Below are positions 56,812 to 64,000 of a stretch of 64,000 nt of DNA, in pieces. This DNA comes from Synechococcus sp. JA-2-3B'a(2-13) (GTDB lineage Bacteria; Cyanobacteriota; Cyanobacteriia; Thermostichales; Thermostichaceae), in the NCBI RefSeq assembly GCF_000013225.1, contig NC_007776.1:1011277-1075276 (forward strand). The letters are read 5' to 3'. Position 1 is the stretch's first letter; every line of letters begins with the position of its first letter. The notes beneath the pieces were generated by a model. It had not been told where the DNA came from and searched no databases. It was given only the letters and a program-made list of their open reading frames with translations. The position numbers and the translations under genes were made by a program.

Positions 56812-58614
56812 ATGCTCCAAACCCTGCCCCGCCTGGATGTTGCTGCCCGTTTGCAGCAGTTGCGCCAGCTTCTGCGAGAACAAGATCTGGATGGCTTTTG
56901 GGTTCCCTCTGCTGATGAGCATCTCAATGAGTATTTGCCGGAACATCGCAAGCGGCGTCAGTGGATCACAGGCTTTACCGGCTCGGTGGGGGATGCCTTG
57001 ATCACCCGGGACAGGGCTTGGCTGTGGGTAGATCCCCGCTATCACGAACAGGCGGAGCGGGAGGTGGATCCCAATCTATTGACAGTGATCAAAGGAGGTC
57101 TGCCGAATCAGCCCAGCCTGATGGAGATTGTGGAGGAGCTGGGATCCGGCTTTCGCCTGGGGGTGGATCCCTTTACGGTGGCGGTGGCCACCTATCGCCA
57201 GTTGCAGGCCCATGCCCAAGCGGGAGGGGTGCTTTTGATCCCGGTCATGGAAAACTTGGTGGATAAGCTGGCTCAGGGATCCGCTCCTGTCGCTCCCTTT
57301 GACCGGCCCATTGACTCGGTACCCACCCACCTAAGCGGGGCCACCCCTGCAGAAAAGCTGGCCCAAGTCCGGCAGGAGATGCGCCGCAAGCGGGTGGGAC
57401 TGTTGCCCCTGACCAAATTGGATCAGGTGGCCTGGCTGTTTAACCTGCGGGGATCCGACATCCCCTACAACCCAGTGTTTTGGGCCTATGCTTTGGTCAG
57501 CCTAGATAGAGCGGCTCTATTCACAGATCTGGAGCGGCTCAGTCCCCCATCTCGGCAATTTCTGGCAGAAGCCGGGGTGGAACTCTGGCCCTACGAGACC
57601 TACAGCCAACAACTGCCCCAATGGGCCAAGAGCTACGCGCCGGTGGGCTTGGATCCCAAGCAGACCACCCAGGGCACCCAGGAGCTGCTGCAGGATGCGA
57701 GCTGCCGCGAGCTGGAGCACCCAGTAGAAGCCCTCAAGGCCGTGAAAAACCCCACCGAGCTGGAGCAAATGCGCCGCGCCAACCGCAAAGCCAGCCGGGC
57801 CAAGATCCGTACCCTGGCCTGGATCGACCGGCAAATCCAACAGGGGATCCCCATCAGCGAAGCCGACGTGGCCGCCATCATGGAGGCCCACTACCGGGAG
57901 GAAGGGGAGTGGGTGGGCCTGAGCTTTAACACCATTGCCGGCGCCGGCGCCAACAGCTCCATCATCCACTACAGCACTCCGGATCCCCAAAAGCTGCTGC
58001 AGCCGGGCGAACTGTTTTTGTTGGACTCCGGATCCCACTACTTGGGGGGCACCACCGACGATACCCGCACCGTTTGGATTGGCCCGCAACCCGCGGATCC
58101 CTTGTGCAAGCGGCGCTATACCGAGGTGCTCAAGGCCCACATTCAATGCGCCCGCCAGATCTTCCCCCCCGACACCTATGGAGTCTCGTTGGATGGGATC
58201 GCCCGCTCCACCCTTTGGCAGGCCGGGCTGGACTATGGCCATGGCACCGGCCACGGTGTCGGCGCCTTTTTGAACGTCCACGAGGGGCCCAACGGGATCC
58301 ACCGCCGCGCCAGCACCCCTCTCAAAGTGGGCATGATCAACAGCATCGAGCCGGGCTACTACCAGCCGGGATGGGGTGGGATCCGCCTGGAGAACCTCTA
58401 CGAGGTGATTGCGATTCCCGAGCCGGAGGGCTGGATGGGCTTTCGCTCCCTAACTTGGATCCCTTTTGATGGGCGCTTAATCGATTGGGAACTGTTGAAC
58501 GAGGCGCAGCGAGCCTGGCTGGACGAGTATCACCGGCAGGTTTACGTCATGCACTACGCCACCTTGCCAGAACAGGATGCCGCCTGGTTACGACGCGCCT
58601 GCGGACTGAGCTGA
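56812..58614 (+). CDS. Xaa-Pro aminopeptidase, long eukaryote-like form
   Basis: 600 residues, the three-domain form. Two creatinase-like N-domains are followed by the pita-bread catalytic domain with the dinuclear metal ligands: DSGSHYLGGTTDDTRT (two Asp), HGTGHGVGAFLNVHEGP (His), SIEPGYYQPG (Glu) and RLENLYEV (Glu). It removes N-terminal residues preceding proline. It is longer than E. coli PepP (about 440 residues) and resembles eukaryotic cytosolic APP1. The start ATG at 56812 has only a weak upstream purine run. Confidence 0.92.
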   Translation: MLQTLPRLDVAARLQQLRQLLREQDLDGFWVPSADEHLNEYLPEHRKRRQWITGFTGSVGDALITRDRAWLWVDPRYHEQAEREVDPNLLTVIKGGLPNQPSLMEIVEELGSGFRLGVDPFTVAVATYRQLQAHAQAGGVLLIPVMENLVDKLAQGSAPVAPFDRPIDSVPTHLSGATPAEKLAQVRQEMRRKRVGLLPLTKLDQVAWLFNLRGSDIPYNPVFWAYALVSLDRAALFTDLERLSPPSRQFLAEAGVELWPYETYSQQLPQWAKSYAPVGLDPKQTTQGTQELLQDASCRELEHPVEALKAVKNPTELEQMRRANRKASRAKIRTLAWIDRQIQQGIPISEADVAAIMEAHYREEGEWVGLSFNTIAGAGANSSIIHYSTPDPQKLLQPGELFLLDSGSHYLGGTTDDTRTVWIGPQPADPLCKRRYTEVLKAHIQCARQIFPPDTYGVSLDGIARSTLWQAGLDYGHGTGHGVGAFLNVHEGPNGIHRRASTPLKVGMINSIEPGYYQPGWGGIRLENLYEVIAIPEPEGWMGFRSLTWIPFDGRLIDWELLNEAQRAWLDEYHRQVYVMHYATLPEQDAAWLRRACGLS

Positions 58615-58641
58615 TGTACTCGCGCAAGCGTTGCGCGGCGA

Positions 58642-59700
58642 TTACAGATCCCCTGGCAAAGAACGCAGGAAGGATCCCCGCAGTTGACCACATGCGGCAT
58701 TGCCATCCAAGCCACGGGTTTGGCGCACAGTGGCCCGCACTTGGTGCTGTTCGAGCTGGCGGACGAACTCTCTGACCCGTGTCGGGTGGGGGCGTTGATA
58801 GTCAGCTTCAGAGATGGGGTTGTAAGGGATCAGGTTCACGTGCAGTTGTACCCCTGACCGGCTGGCCTGCTGCAGCAATTGCGCCAGTTGGCGGGCATGA
58901 ATGGGCAGGTCGTTGACCCCCGATAGCAGGGTATATTCAAAACTGACTCGCCGCCCGGTGCGCAGCATGTAGTCGCGGCAATCCTGGATCAGAGTGTCCA
59001 GAGGGTAGTGGGATGCCGAAGGGATCAACCGTTGCCGCAGGTCTTGATTGGGGGCATGCAAGCTGACGGCCAGGGTAACTTGCAGATCCTGCTGCGCCAG
59101 CCAGGCAATTTGCCGGGGTACCCCCACCGTCGAGAGGGTGATATGCCGTTGGCCGATGCCGATATCTTGATTCAGGCTGCGGATGGCTTGTACTACCGTA
59201 TCGCGGTTGAGCAGGGGTTCCCCCATGCCCATAAAGACCACATGGCTGACGCGACGGCCAAAATCTTCCTGCACCGTCAACACCTGATCCAGAATCTCGT
59301 GCAGCTCTAGGTTGCGCCGGTAGCCCATCTTGCCGGTGGCACAGAAATCGCAGGCCATCGGGCAGCCCACCTGAGAAGAGACGCAGACCGTCAGACGCTT
59401 GGCCGTTGGGATCCCTACCGTTTCGATCAACTGCCCATCCGCCAACCCCAGCAGAAACTTCACAGTACCATCGCGGGCCTCTGTCCGCTGCACAATGCGC
59501 GAGCGTCCCACTGGGTAGCTTTGCACCGCCTCTCGCCAAGCCCTAGGAAACACCGTCACCTGTTCCAGGGAGCGGATCCCTTTTTGGTAGATCCAAGCAT
59601 GCAGTTGTTGCCCGCGATAGGCCGGCTGTCCTTGGGCAACCGCCCAGTCTTTCAGAGCAGACAAGGATTGCCCCAGCAGCGGAATGGGTAGGGCCGACAT
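58642..59700 (-). CDS. rlmN: Dual-specificity rRNA/tRNA methyltransferase RlmN
   Basis: 352 residues from the ATG at 59700. The radical-SAM cluster motif CPMACDFC is present, along with [24 protein letters not shown] and the C-terminal [15 protein letters not shown] with the second catalytic cysteine. It methylates C2 of adenosine 2503 of 23S rRNA and A37 of some tRNAs. The longer start at 59733 lies upstream of the usual RlmN N-terminus. It converges with the aminopeptidase gene. Confidence 0.95.
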   Translation of the reverse strand: MSALPIPLLGQSLSALKDWAVAQGQPAYRGQQLHAWIYQKGIRSLEQVTVFPRAWREAVQSYPVGRSRIVQRTEARDGTVKFLLGLADGQLIETVGIPTAKRLTVCVSSQVGCPMACDFCATGKMGYRRNLELHEILDQVLTVQEDFGRRVSHVVFMGMGEPLLNRDTVVQAIRSLNQDIGIGQRHITLSTVGVPRQIAWLAQQDLQVTLAVSLHAPNQDLRQRLIPSASHYPLDTLIQDCRDYMLRTGRRVSFEYTLLSGVNDLPIHARQLAQLLQQASRSGVQLHVNLIPYNPISEADYQRPHPTRVREFVRQLEQHQVRATVRQTRGLDGNAACGQLRGSFLRSLPGDL

Positions 59701-60116
59701 CAATACCATCTTAGACGAGATCTCAAGAGGCACAGGAGTCCGGCTCCTCTACTCTAGCCTGTCCCTGCAACCCAATCCCCTTCAAGAACTCCGTCCGAGT
59801 GGCGCGAACGGCCTCGTCGCCACAGGGTTGCGGTTCCCCTGCCCATGGCAACAACTCCGCCAGAGACAGGGCGGGTGACGGTAAGCAACAATGCTCTCTT
59901 AAATCCCTTAAATTCCCTTAAATCAAGTTGCCCAAGGGCTTTTCCACCCCGCACTCAAGTACAGGGCTACCAAGCTATTCCCTGGTGTAGTTTTGTAGAG
60001 TGTGTTATGGAGTGCGCCATCGGGACGGAGTCCCTGACAGTTGGACAAAGTCTGCAGGATCAGGAGCGCTCGATCTGAATCTTCTCGATTTCAATCCATT
60101 GAATCCATCTGAACCT
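59701..60116. other. Repeat-containing intergenic region upstream of cpcT
   Basis: 416 nt without a gene. It holds a diverged SGTES-type copy on the plus strand (59786-59811, GAACTCCGTCC then GAGTGGCGCGAAC). A minus-strand copy is at 60012-60033 (GGACTCCGTCC then CGATGGCGCAC). Three CTTAAAT motifs start at 59898, 59907 and 59917. Confidence 0.6.
59898..59923 (+). promoter_or_regulatory. Triple CTTAAAT direct repeat upstream of cpcT
   Basis: CTTAAAT at 59898, 59907 and 59917, spaced 9 and 10 bp, close to one helix turn. Tandem heptamers of this type often bind OmpR/PhoB-family regulators, but the sequence and spacing do not match the cyanobacterial Pho box exactly. Confidence 0.4.
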
Positions 60117-60773
60117 ATGTCTGTTTCCCCACAACTGGCTCAACTGGCCACCTGGATGGCAGGGCACTTCAACAACCTACAACAGGCGATTGCAGAGCCC
60201 GTCTGGTTTGCCAACATTCATGTGTACCAATGCCCCTTGCCTTGGTCGGTGTTGCAGGGGGTGGGGTTTTACGTGGAGCAACTGTACGACATTTATCCTG
60301 AGCAGCCTTACCGACAGCGGGTGATCCACCTCTTCGATACTCCAGATGGGATCCGGATTCAAAACTATGCTCTGACAGCTCCTGACTCCTACAGGTGCGC
60401 CGGTCGGGAGTTGTTGCTAAGCAACGCTTACGCGAAGGGGAAATTGGCCGGTCTGACAGCAGCGGAGTTGGAACTCTTGCCCGGCTGTGTCACCCAGGTG
60501 GAATGGACGGGATCCTGCTATCGGGGCCGCAGCCTGCCCGGCAAAGGCTGTATTGTTGAACGCAAAGGCAGAACCACCTATTTGTACAGCGAGTTTGAGA
60601 TCGGAGCCGACTACTTTCACAGCTTGGATCAAGGTCGGGATCCGGAGACCGATCAAGTGATCTGGGGATCCCTATCCGGGCCTTTTCGGTTTGTCAAAAA
60701 ACAGGATTTTTCCCAGTACCTACCGCAGTGGGCTGAAGTGCTGAACCATGAGGCTGTTGGAGCAACTGGTTGA
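60117..60773 (+). CDS. cpcT: Phycobiliprotein lyase, CpcT/CpeT family
   Basis: 218 residues from the ATG at 60117 (MSVSPQLAQLATWMAGHFNN). The family motifs are present: HFNNLQQAIAEPVWFANIHV, YDIYPEQPYRQRVIHL, and SCYRGRSLPGKGC near the C-terminal half. CpcT attaches phycocyanobilin to Cys-155 of the phycocyanin beta subunit. An upstream in-frame extension to 60000 would include repeat DNA and is rejected. Its last 26 bases overlap the next gene. Confidence 0.93.
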   Translation: MSVSPQLAQLATWMAGHFNNLQQAIAEPVWFANIHVYQCPLPWSVLQGVGFYVEQLYDIYPEQPYRQRVIHLFDTPDGIRIQNYALTAPDSYRCAGRELLLSNAYAKGKLAGLTAAELELLPGCVTQVEWTGSCYRGRSLPGKGCIVERKGRTTYLYSEFEIGADYFHSLDQGRDPETDQVIWGSLSGPFRFVKKQDFSQYLPQWAEVLNHEAVGATG

Positions 60774-61722
60774 GCAGCTGCGGGCGCTGGGGATCCCGTT
60801 CGCGTCGTCAGGACGGACTTCCCGGCGAGAGTTGGTCTGGCTAACCCTGCGGTTGGCCTGGGAAAACGCGATGCGCTACCGGCTGTTTGGCCTGGCCTCT
60901 GAAATGGCCTATAGCTCGATGTTGGCGCTGTTCCCCTTCATCCTCACGCTCCTGACCGGGGTTGGGCTGTTTGTCGGCTCCTCTGAGCAAGCCTTCGAGC
61001 GCTTGATGGAGCAGTTGAGCCAAATTGCTCCCCAAGAGGCCCTGACGCTTTTGGATCGGTATGTGCGCGAGCTCCGCTTCGGGCAGAATCGGGGGTTGTT
61101 GTCGCTCGGCTTCTTGGGCACCCTGTGGGCTGCTTCTGGAGCCATGGGGGCGGTGATGACAGCTTTGGATCTCAGCCATGAGATCCCTCAAGATAGGCGC
61201 CGTCCCTTCTGGAGACGCAAGCTGATCTCGCTGGTTTGGATGCTCGCCACCTTGGGGTTGACCGGACTGGCCAGCTTGATCTTTTTGTTCAGTGCCAGCT
61301 TTTTGCGCTTCTTGTACAGGAAAGCGGGATTCTTAGCGCAGGAAGTTGGCGGGCCGACTCAGTTGGATCCCCTGCGAGAGCTGGGGTTGAACTTGTGGGG
61401 GATCCTCACTTGGCCAATTTCCTTGGGGTTGGTCGTCTTCTCCTGCTGGGTGCTGTATCGATTTGGCCCCAGCTTGCGCCGACCCCAAATCCCGATTTGG
61501 CCGGGGGCCATCGTGGCCAGCCTACTGTGGGTTGGGGTGTCGTGGGGGTTGCGGATTTACGTGGAGCACTTTGGGCAGTTCAACCAAGTCTACGGGGCGG
61601 TGGGGGCGGTTATTGTTCTGCTGCTCTGGGTTTGGCTCACTTCCTTGGCGCTGCTGTTTGGGGATCAAATCAACATCGCCCTCTACCAGGCGCAAAAATG
61701 GATTGAAGAACGGGATCCCTAG
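60748..61722 (+). CDS. YihY/BrkB-family membrane protein
   Basis: 324 residues with about six hydrophobic segments (LALFPFILTLLTGVGLFVG, LGFLGTLWAASGAMGAVMTAL, LVWMLATLGLTGLASLIFLF and others). The family signature SEMAYSSMLALFPFILTL is near residue 55. The family was once annotated as RNase BN; its true role is unknown, possibly membrane transport or lipid handling. The N-terminus contains a repeat-like SSGRTSRREL (60799-60823). It overlaps cpcT by 26 nt, so translation is probably coupled. Confidence 0.85.
   Translation: MRLLEQLVEQLRALGIPFASSGRTSRRELVWLTLRLAWENAMRYRLFGLASEMAYSSMLALFPFILTLLTGVGLFVGSSEQAFERLMEQLSQIAPQEALTLLDRYVRELRFGQNRGLLSLGFLGTLWAASGAMGAVMTALDLSHEIPQDRRRPFWRRKLISLVWMLATLGLTGLASLIFLFSASFLRFLYRKAGFLAQEVGGPTQLDPLRELGLNLWGILTWPISLGLVVFSCWVLYRFGPSLRRPQIPIWPGAIVASLLWVGVSWGLRIYVEHFGQFNQVYGAVGAVIVLLLWVWLTSLALLFGDQINIALYQAQKWIEERDP
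60799..60823 (-). repeat. Diverged SGTES-type repeat in the yihY-like gene
   Basis: On the minus strand GGAAGTCCGTCC then TGACGACGCGAAC. Related to the consensus by several substitutions and a small rearrangement; assignment is tentative. Confidence 0.4.
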
Positions 61723-61747
61723 CCCTTACTCCAAATCCGAGTCATGG

Positions 61748-62839
61748 ATGCAGACGGAAATTCTCTCACCCACTCCTGAGCACATTGCCGTAGCGGCGGC
61801 AGCCTTGCTGCGGGGCCAGTTGGTGGCCATCCCCACGGAGACGGTTTACGGCCTGGCGGGCAATGGCTTGGATGAGCAGGCAGTGGCAAACATTTTTGCC
61901 GCCAAGGAGCGCCCCCGCTTCGATCCCCTGATCCTGCATCTGCCGGCTGGGGTGACCCTAGAGCAATTGCAGGGGTGGCTGGTGGACGTGTCGGCTTTTA
62001 CTCCCGCCGCTCGCGCTCTGCTGGGATCCCTGATCGACACCTTCTGGCCGGGGCCCCTAACCTTGGTGCTGCCCAAGTGCCCCACCGTGCCGGATCTGGT
62101 AAGCAGCGGGTTGCCTACTGTTGCCCTGCGGGTGCCTGCTCACCCGGTGGCTCAAGCTTTGTTGCAGGCGGTGCAAACCCCTCTGGCTGCCCCCAGTGCC
62201 AATCGCTTTGGCCGCATCAGCCCCACCTCAGCCCAGGCCGTCTATGCAGAGTTGGGAGGGCGGATCCCTTACATCTTGGATGGGGGAGAGTGTGCTGTGG
62301 GCCTGGAGTCCACCGTGCTAAAGCTCAGCCCCGAGGGGATCCCAACGCTGCTGCGCCCAGGAGGGATCCCACTGGAAGCCCTGGAGGCCCACCTGGGGTT
62401 GCCCATCCGGTTGCCCCCAGAACAGGCCCCCAAGGATGGCACAACGGGCCCGCCAGAAGCGCCGGGACGACTGAGCAGCCACTATGCCCCCAGTAAGCCC
62501 CTCCGGCTTTTGCCCACCCCTTTTGCCCAGCTTCAGCCCGGCGATTGGCAACAGGTGCAGCACCTGACAACCGGTCATTCCCACCTGGGCATCCTCAGCT
62601 TTGCCACGGATCCGCAGGCTCTGCTGAACACCCTCTCCCGCCATTGGCCGGGGATCACTTTCAGTTTGGAGTGTTTGGGTTCGGATCCCAAGGCAGCCGC
62701 CCGCGCCCTCTTTGCCAGCCTGCGCCGACTGGATGAGGGAGATGCTACGCTCCTGCTGGCAGAGCCCCCACCCATCTCGACGGGGTTGGGCTATGCGATG
62801 ATGGATCGGCTACGCCGGGCCAGCAGCCTTTCGCGTTAG
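61748..62839 (+). CDS. tsaC: Threonylcarbamoyl-AMP synthase, long Sua5/YwlC form
   Basis: 363 residues from the ATG at 61748. The YrdC domain has AIPTETVYGLAGNGLD, KERPRFDPLILH, FWPGPLTLVLPK and APSANRFGRISPTSA, then GLESTVLKLS and LLRPGGIPLEAL. After a linker with HYAPSKPLRLL comes the C-terminal Sua5 domain (LGILSFAT ... ALFASLRRLDEG). It makes threonylcarbamoyl-AMP for the t6A37 modification of ANN-decoding tRNAs. It follows the yihY-like gene by 25 nt and precedes purE by 14 nt. Confidence 0.93.
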   Translation: MQTEILSPTPEHIAVAAAALLRGQLVAIPTETVYGLAGNGLDEQAVANIFAAKERPRFDPLILHLPAGVTLEQLQGWLVDVSAFTPAARALLGSLIDTFWPGPLTLVLPKCPTVPDLVSSGLPTVALRVPAHPVAQALLQAVQTPLAAPSANRFGRISPTSAQAVYAELGGRIPYILDGGECAVGLESTVLKLSPEGIPTLLRPGGIPLEALEAHLGLPIRLPPEQAPKDGTTGPPEAPGRLSSHYAPSKPLRLLPTPFAQLQPGDWQQVQHLTTGHSHLGILSFATDPQALLNTLSRHWPGITFSLECLGSDPKAAARALFASLRRLDEGDATLLLAEPPPISTGLGYAMMDRLRRASSLSR

Positions 62840-62853
62840 CGTCGCTTAGCGAT

Positions 62854-63393
62854 ATGGAACTCTCCCCCCTCGTTGCCATCGTAATGGGTAGCGATTCCGA
62901 TTTGCCCACCCTTGCACCTGCCGCCCAGGTGTGTGAGGAGTTTGGGATCCCTTACCAATTGCAGATCCTCAGCGCCCATCGCACTCCCGAGGCGATGGTA
63001 GAGTTTGCCCGCCGCGCCCATACCCAAGGGATCCGCGTCATCATTGCCGGGGCAGGGGGAGCAGCCCATTTGCCGGGGATGGTGGCGTCCCTCACCCCTC
63101 TGCCGGTGATCGGGGTGCCGGTGCTCAGCCCATCCCTGCAGGGGATCGACTCCTTATACTCGATTGTGCAAATGCCCAAAGGGATCCCGGTGGCCACGGT
63201 GGCCATTGGCAACGGCTACAACGCGGGTCTGTTGGCGGTGCAGATCCTAGCCAGTGGGGATCCCGATCTGCTCCGGCGGGTGATCGCCTATCGGGAAAGC
63301 CTAAAACAGGCGGTGCAGGAGAAAAACGACCAGTTGCAAACCCAAGGGTGGAAAGCCTACCTCGACTCTATAAAGCATAAGAGCATAATTTAA
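62854..63393 (+). CDS. purE: N5-carboxyaminoimidazole ribonucleotide mutase
   Basis: 179 residues. VMGSDSDLPT binds the substrate phosphate, SAHRTPEAM carries the catalytic His, and GAGGAAHLPGMVAS and GVPVLSPSLQGIDSL are class I PurE motifs. It converts N5-CAIR to CAIR in purine synthesis. purK is not adjacent. It is closely spaced after tsaC, so it is probably in the same transcript. The C-terminal tail ends in a basic KHKSII. Confidence 0.96.
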   Translation: MELSPLVAIVMGSDSDLPTLAPAAQVCEEFGIPYQLQILSAHRTPEAMVEFARRAHTQGIRVIIAGAGGAAHLPGMVASLTPLPVIGVPVLSPSLQGIDSLYSIVQMPKGIPVATVAIGNGYNAGLLAVQILASGDPDLLRRVIAYRESLKQAVQEKNDQLQTQGWKAYLDSIKHKSII

Positions 63394-63459
63394 GGAGCGT
63401 TGATCTATCTTGCCGCTTGCAAAGGGCCAGATAGGGCCGAGTTTTGGGAGTTGCCATCG

Positions 63460-64000
63460 GTGAAGCATCAATCGGGTCGCCCTTCTTCCGGCCAGGGATC
63501 CTGGCCAGAATATCTGCAGCGGGTGGGGCGTGGGGCAGTGGAGACGGGATCCCAAGTTGCTCTGTGGATCCTATCGGGGCCGCAGTGGCGGGTTTTGGCT
63601 CTGTCGGCCTTGGCGTTGGCAGGGCTGGCCTTCTGGAATGGGCGGCTGGCGCTCTCTCTGGGGGTGGGCACCTTGGTGATGTTGGGGCTACAGGGGGTGC
63701 GCAGCCCTGAGTTCAACCGCCGCTGGCAGGAGTGGCAAGCTTGGTTTCGGCAGGCGGATCGCTGGCTTTTGCTGGCAATTGGTTCGGGAGCAGCCGCCAC
63801 CTTGGGCACCTACACCCTCATCTCCATCTGGGCAGAATCCACCCAACGCTGGCTGGCCACCGGTGCCATTCTACAGGGATTGGCCACTCTAGCCTTGTTG
63901 TCGCTGCTGTTTGGGGAGTGGCTCAGGGGCCGACAAGAGCGGCAACGGTCTCAATTGGAGCGCGACCTCAGCGACATTGCTTCTCCCGATCCCTTCCGAC
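63460..64000 (+). CDS. Membrane protein, unknown, 3' end outside window
   Basis: A frame from the GTG at 63460 (MKHQSGRPSSGQGSWPEYLQ), with GGGAG at 63446-63450 as ribosome-binding site, runs open for 180 codons to the window edge. It has at least three hydrophobic segments (VLALSALALAGLAFW, LSLGVGTLVMLGLQGV, LLLAIGSGAAATLGTYTLI), a WQEWQAWFRQADRW segment and then a charged RGRQERQRSQLERDL. I do not recognise it with confidence. It follows purE by 66 nt. Confidence 0.7.
   Translation, partial: MKHQSGRPSSGQGSWPEYLQRVGRGAVETGSQVALWILSGPQWRVLALSALALAGLAFWNGRLALSLGVGTLVMLGLQGVRSPEFNRRWQEWQAWFRQADRWLLLAIGSGAAATLGTYTLISIWAESTQRWLATGAILQGLATLALLSLLFGEWLRGRQERQRSQLERDLSDIASPDPFR

Overview
The window looks like part of a cyanobacterial chromosome. 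Lineage-specific genes include ChlL and ChlN (light-independent protochlorophyllide reductase), light-dependent Por, a CpcT-type phycobiliprotein lyase, a cyAbrB regulator, GSA aminomutase and a tocopherol/plastoquinone-type methyltransferase. The DNA is GC-rich and densely coding on both strands. It carries an extraordinary number of GGATCC/GGGATCCC sites but only about four classical HIP1 sites (GCGATCGC). From memory of that signature I suspect a hot-spring Synechococcus of the Yellowstone A/B' type; this is inference, not something proved here.

Layout. 1-3.7 kb: a truncated quinone/tocopherol-type methyltransferase, a UbiH-like FAD hydroxylase and a HerA-like ATPase. 3.7-5.0 kb: a TnpB-only IS200/IS605-type element sitting exactly at the stop codon of a haem-motif membrane protein. 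6-13.6 kb: cyAbrB, CoaBC, SppA, an SDR, and a minus-strand cluster of PIN/TRAM protein, hybrid-input histidine kinase and RsmA. 14-18.7 kb: Nfu, RseP, Nth, RapZ and YvcK on the plus strand. 18.8-30.6 kb: envelope genes (GT39 transferase, FtsI-like transpeptidase, GT2-GtrA fusion, PgpH-like 7TM-HD, cupredoxin, phosphopantetheinyl transferase, LytR-CpsA-Psr protein). 30.7-41.2 kb: HtpG, RibH, a type III GlnT-like ligase, AroE, a response regulator with degenerate GGDEF, a SIMPL protein and HemL. 41.2-44.6 kb: a chlL-por-chlN cluster in which both protochlorophyllide reductase systems are interleaved. 45-53.3 kb: a serine-recombinase-like protein lacking the usual catalytic arginines, MurQ, a tandem histidine phosphatase, a dihydroorotase-like protein and IleS. 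53.4-55 kb: a candidate 6S RNA and a second copy of the TnpB element. 55-64 kb: a secreted protein, rhodanese, aminopeptidase P, RlmN, then a plus-strand run of cpcT, yihY-like, tsaC/sua5, purE and a gene cut by the window end.

The genes are mostly housekeeping. The most unusual content is repeated DNA. First, a roughly 24-bp two-hairpin repeat (GGACTCCGTCC followed by CGCTGACGCG or variants) occurs about ten times, several times in frame inside unrelated proteins, where the minus-strand reading gives RVSGTES. Second, the two TnpB elements have end hairpins whose stems differ by compensatory changes. Third, the plus strand at 53.38-53.56 kb folds into a long rod with a central bubble and a 3'-side bubble hairpin, as 6S RNA does.
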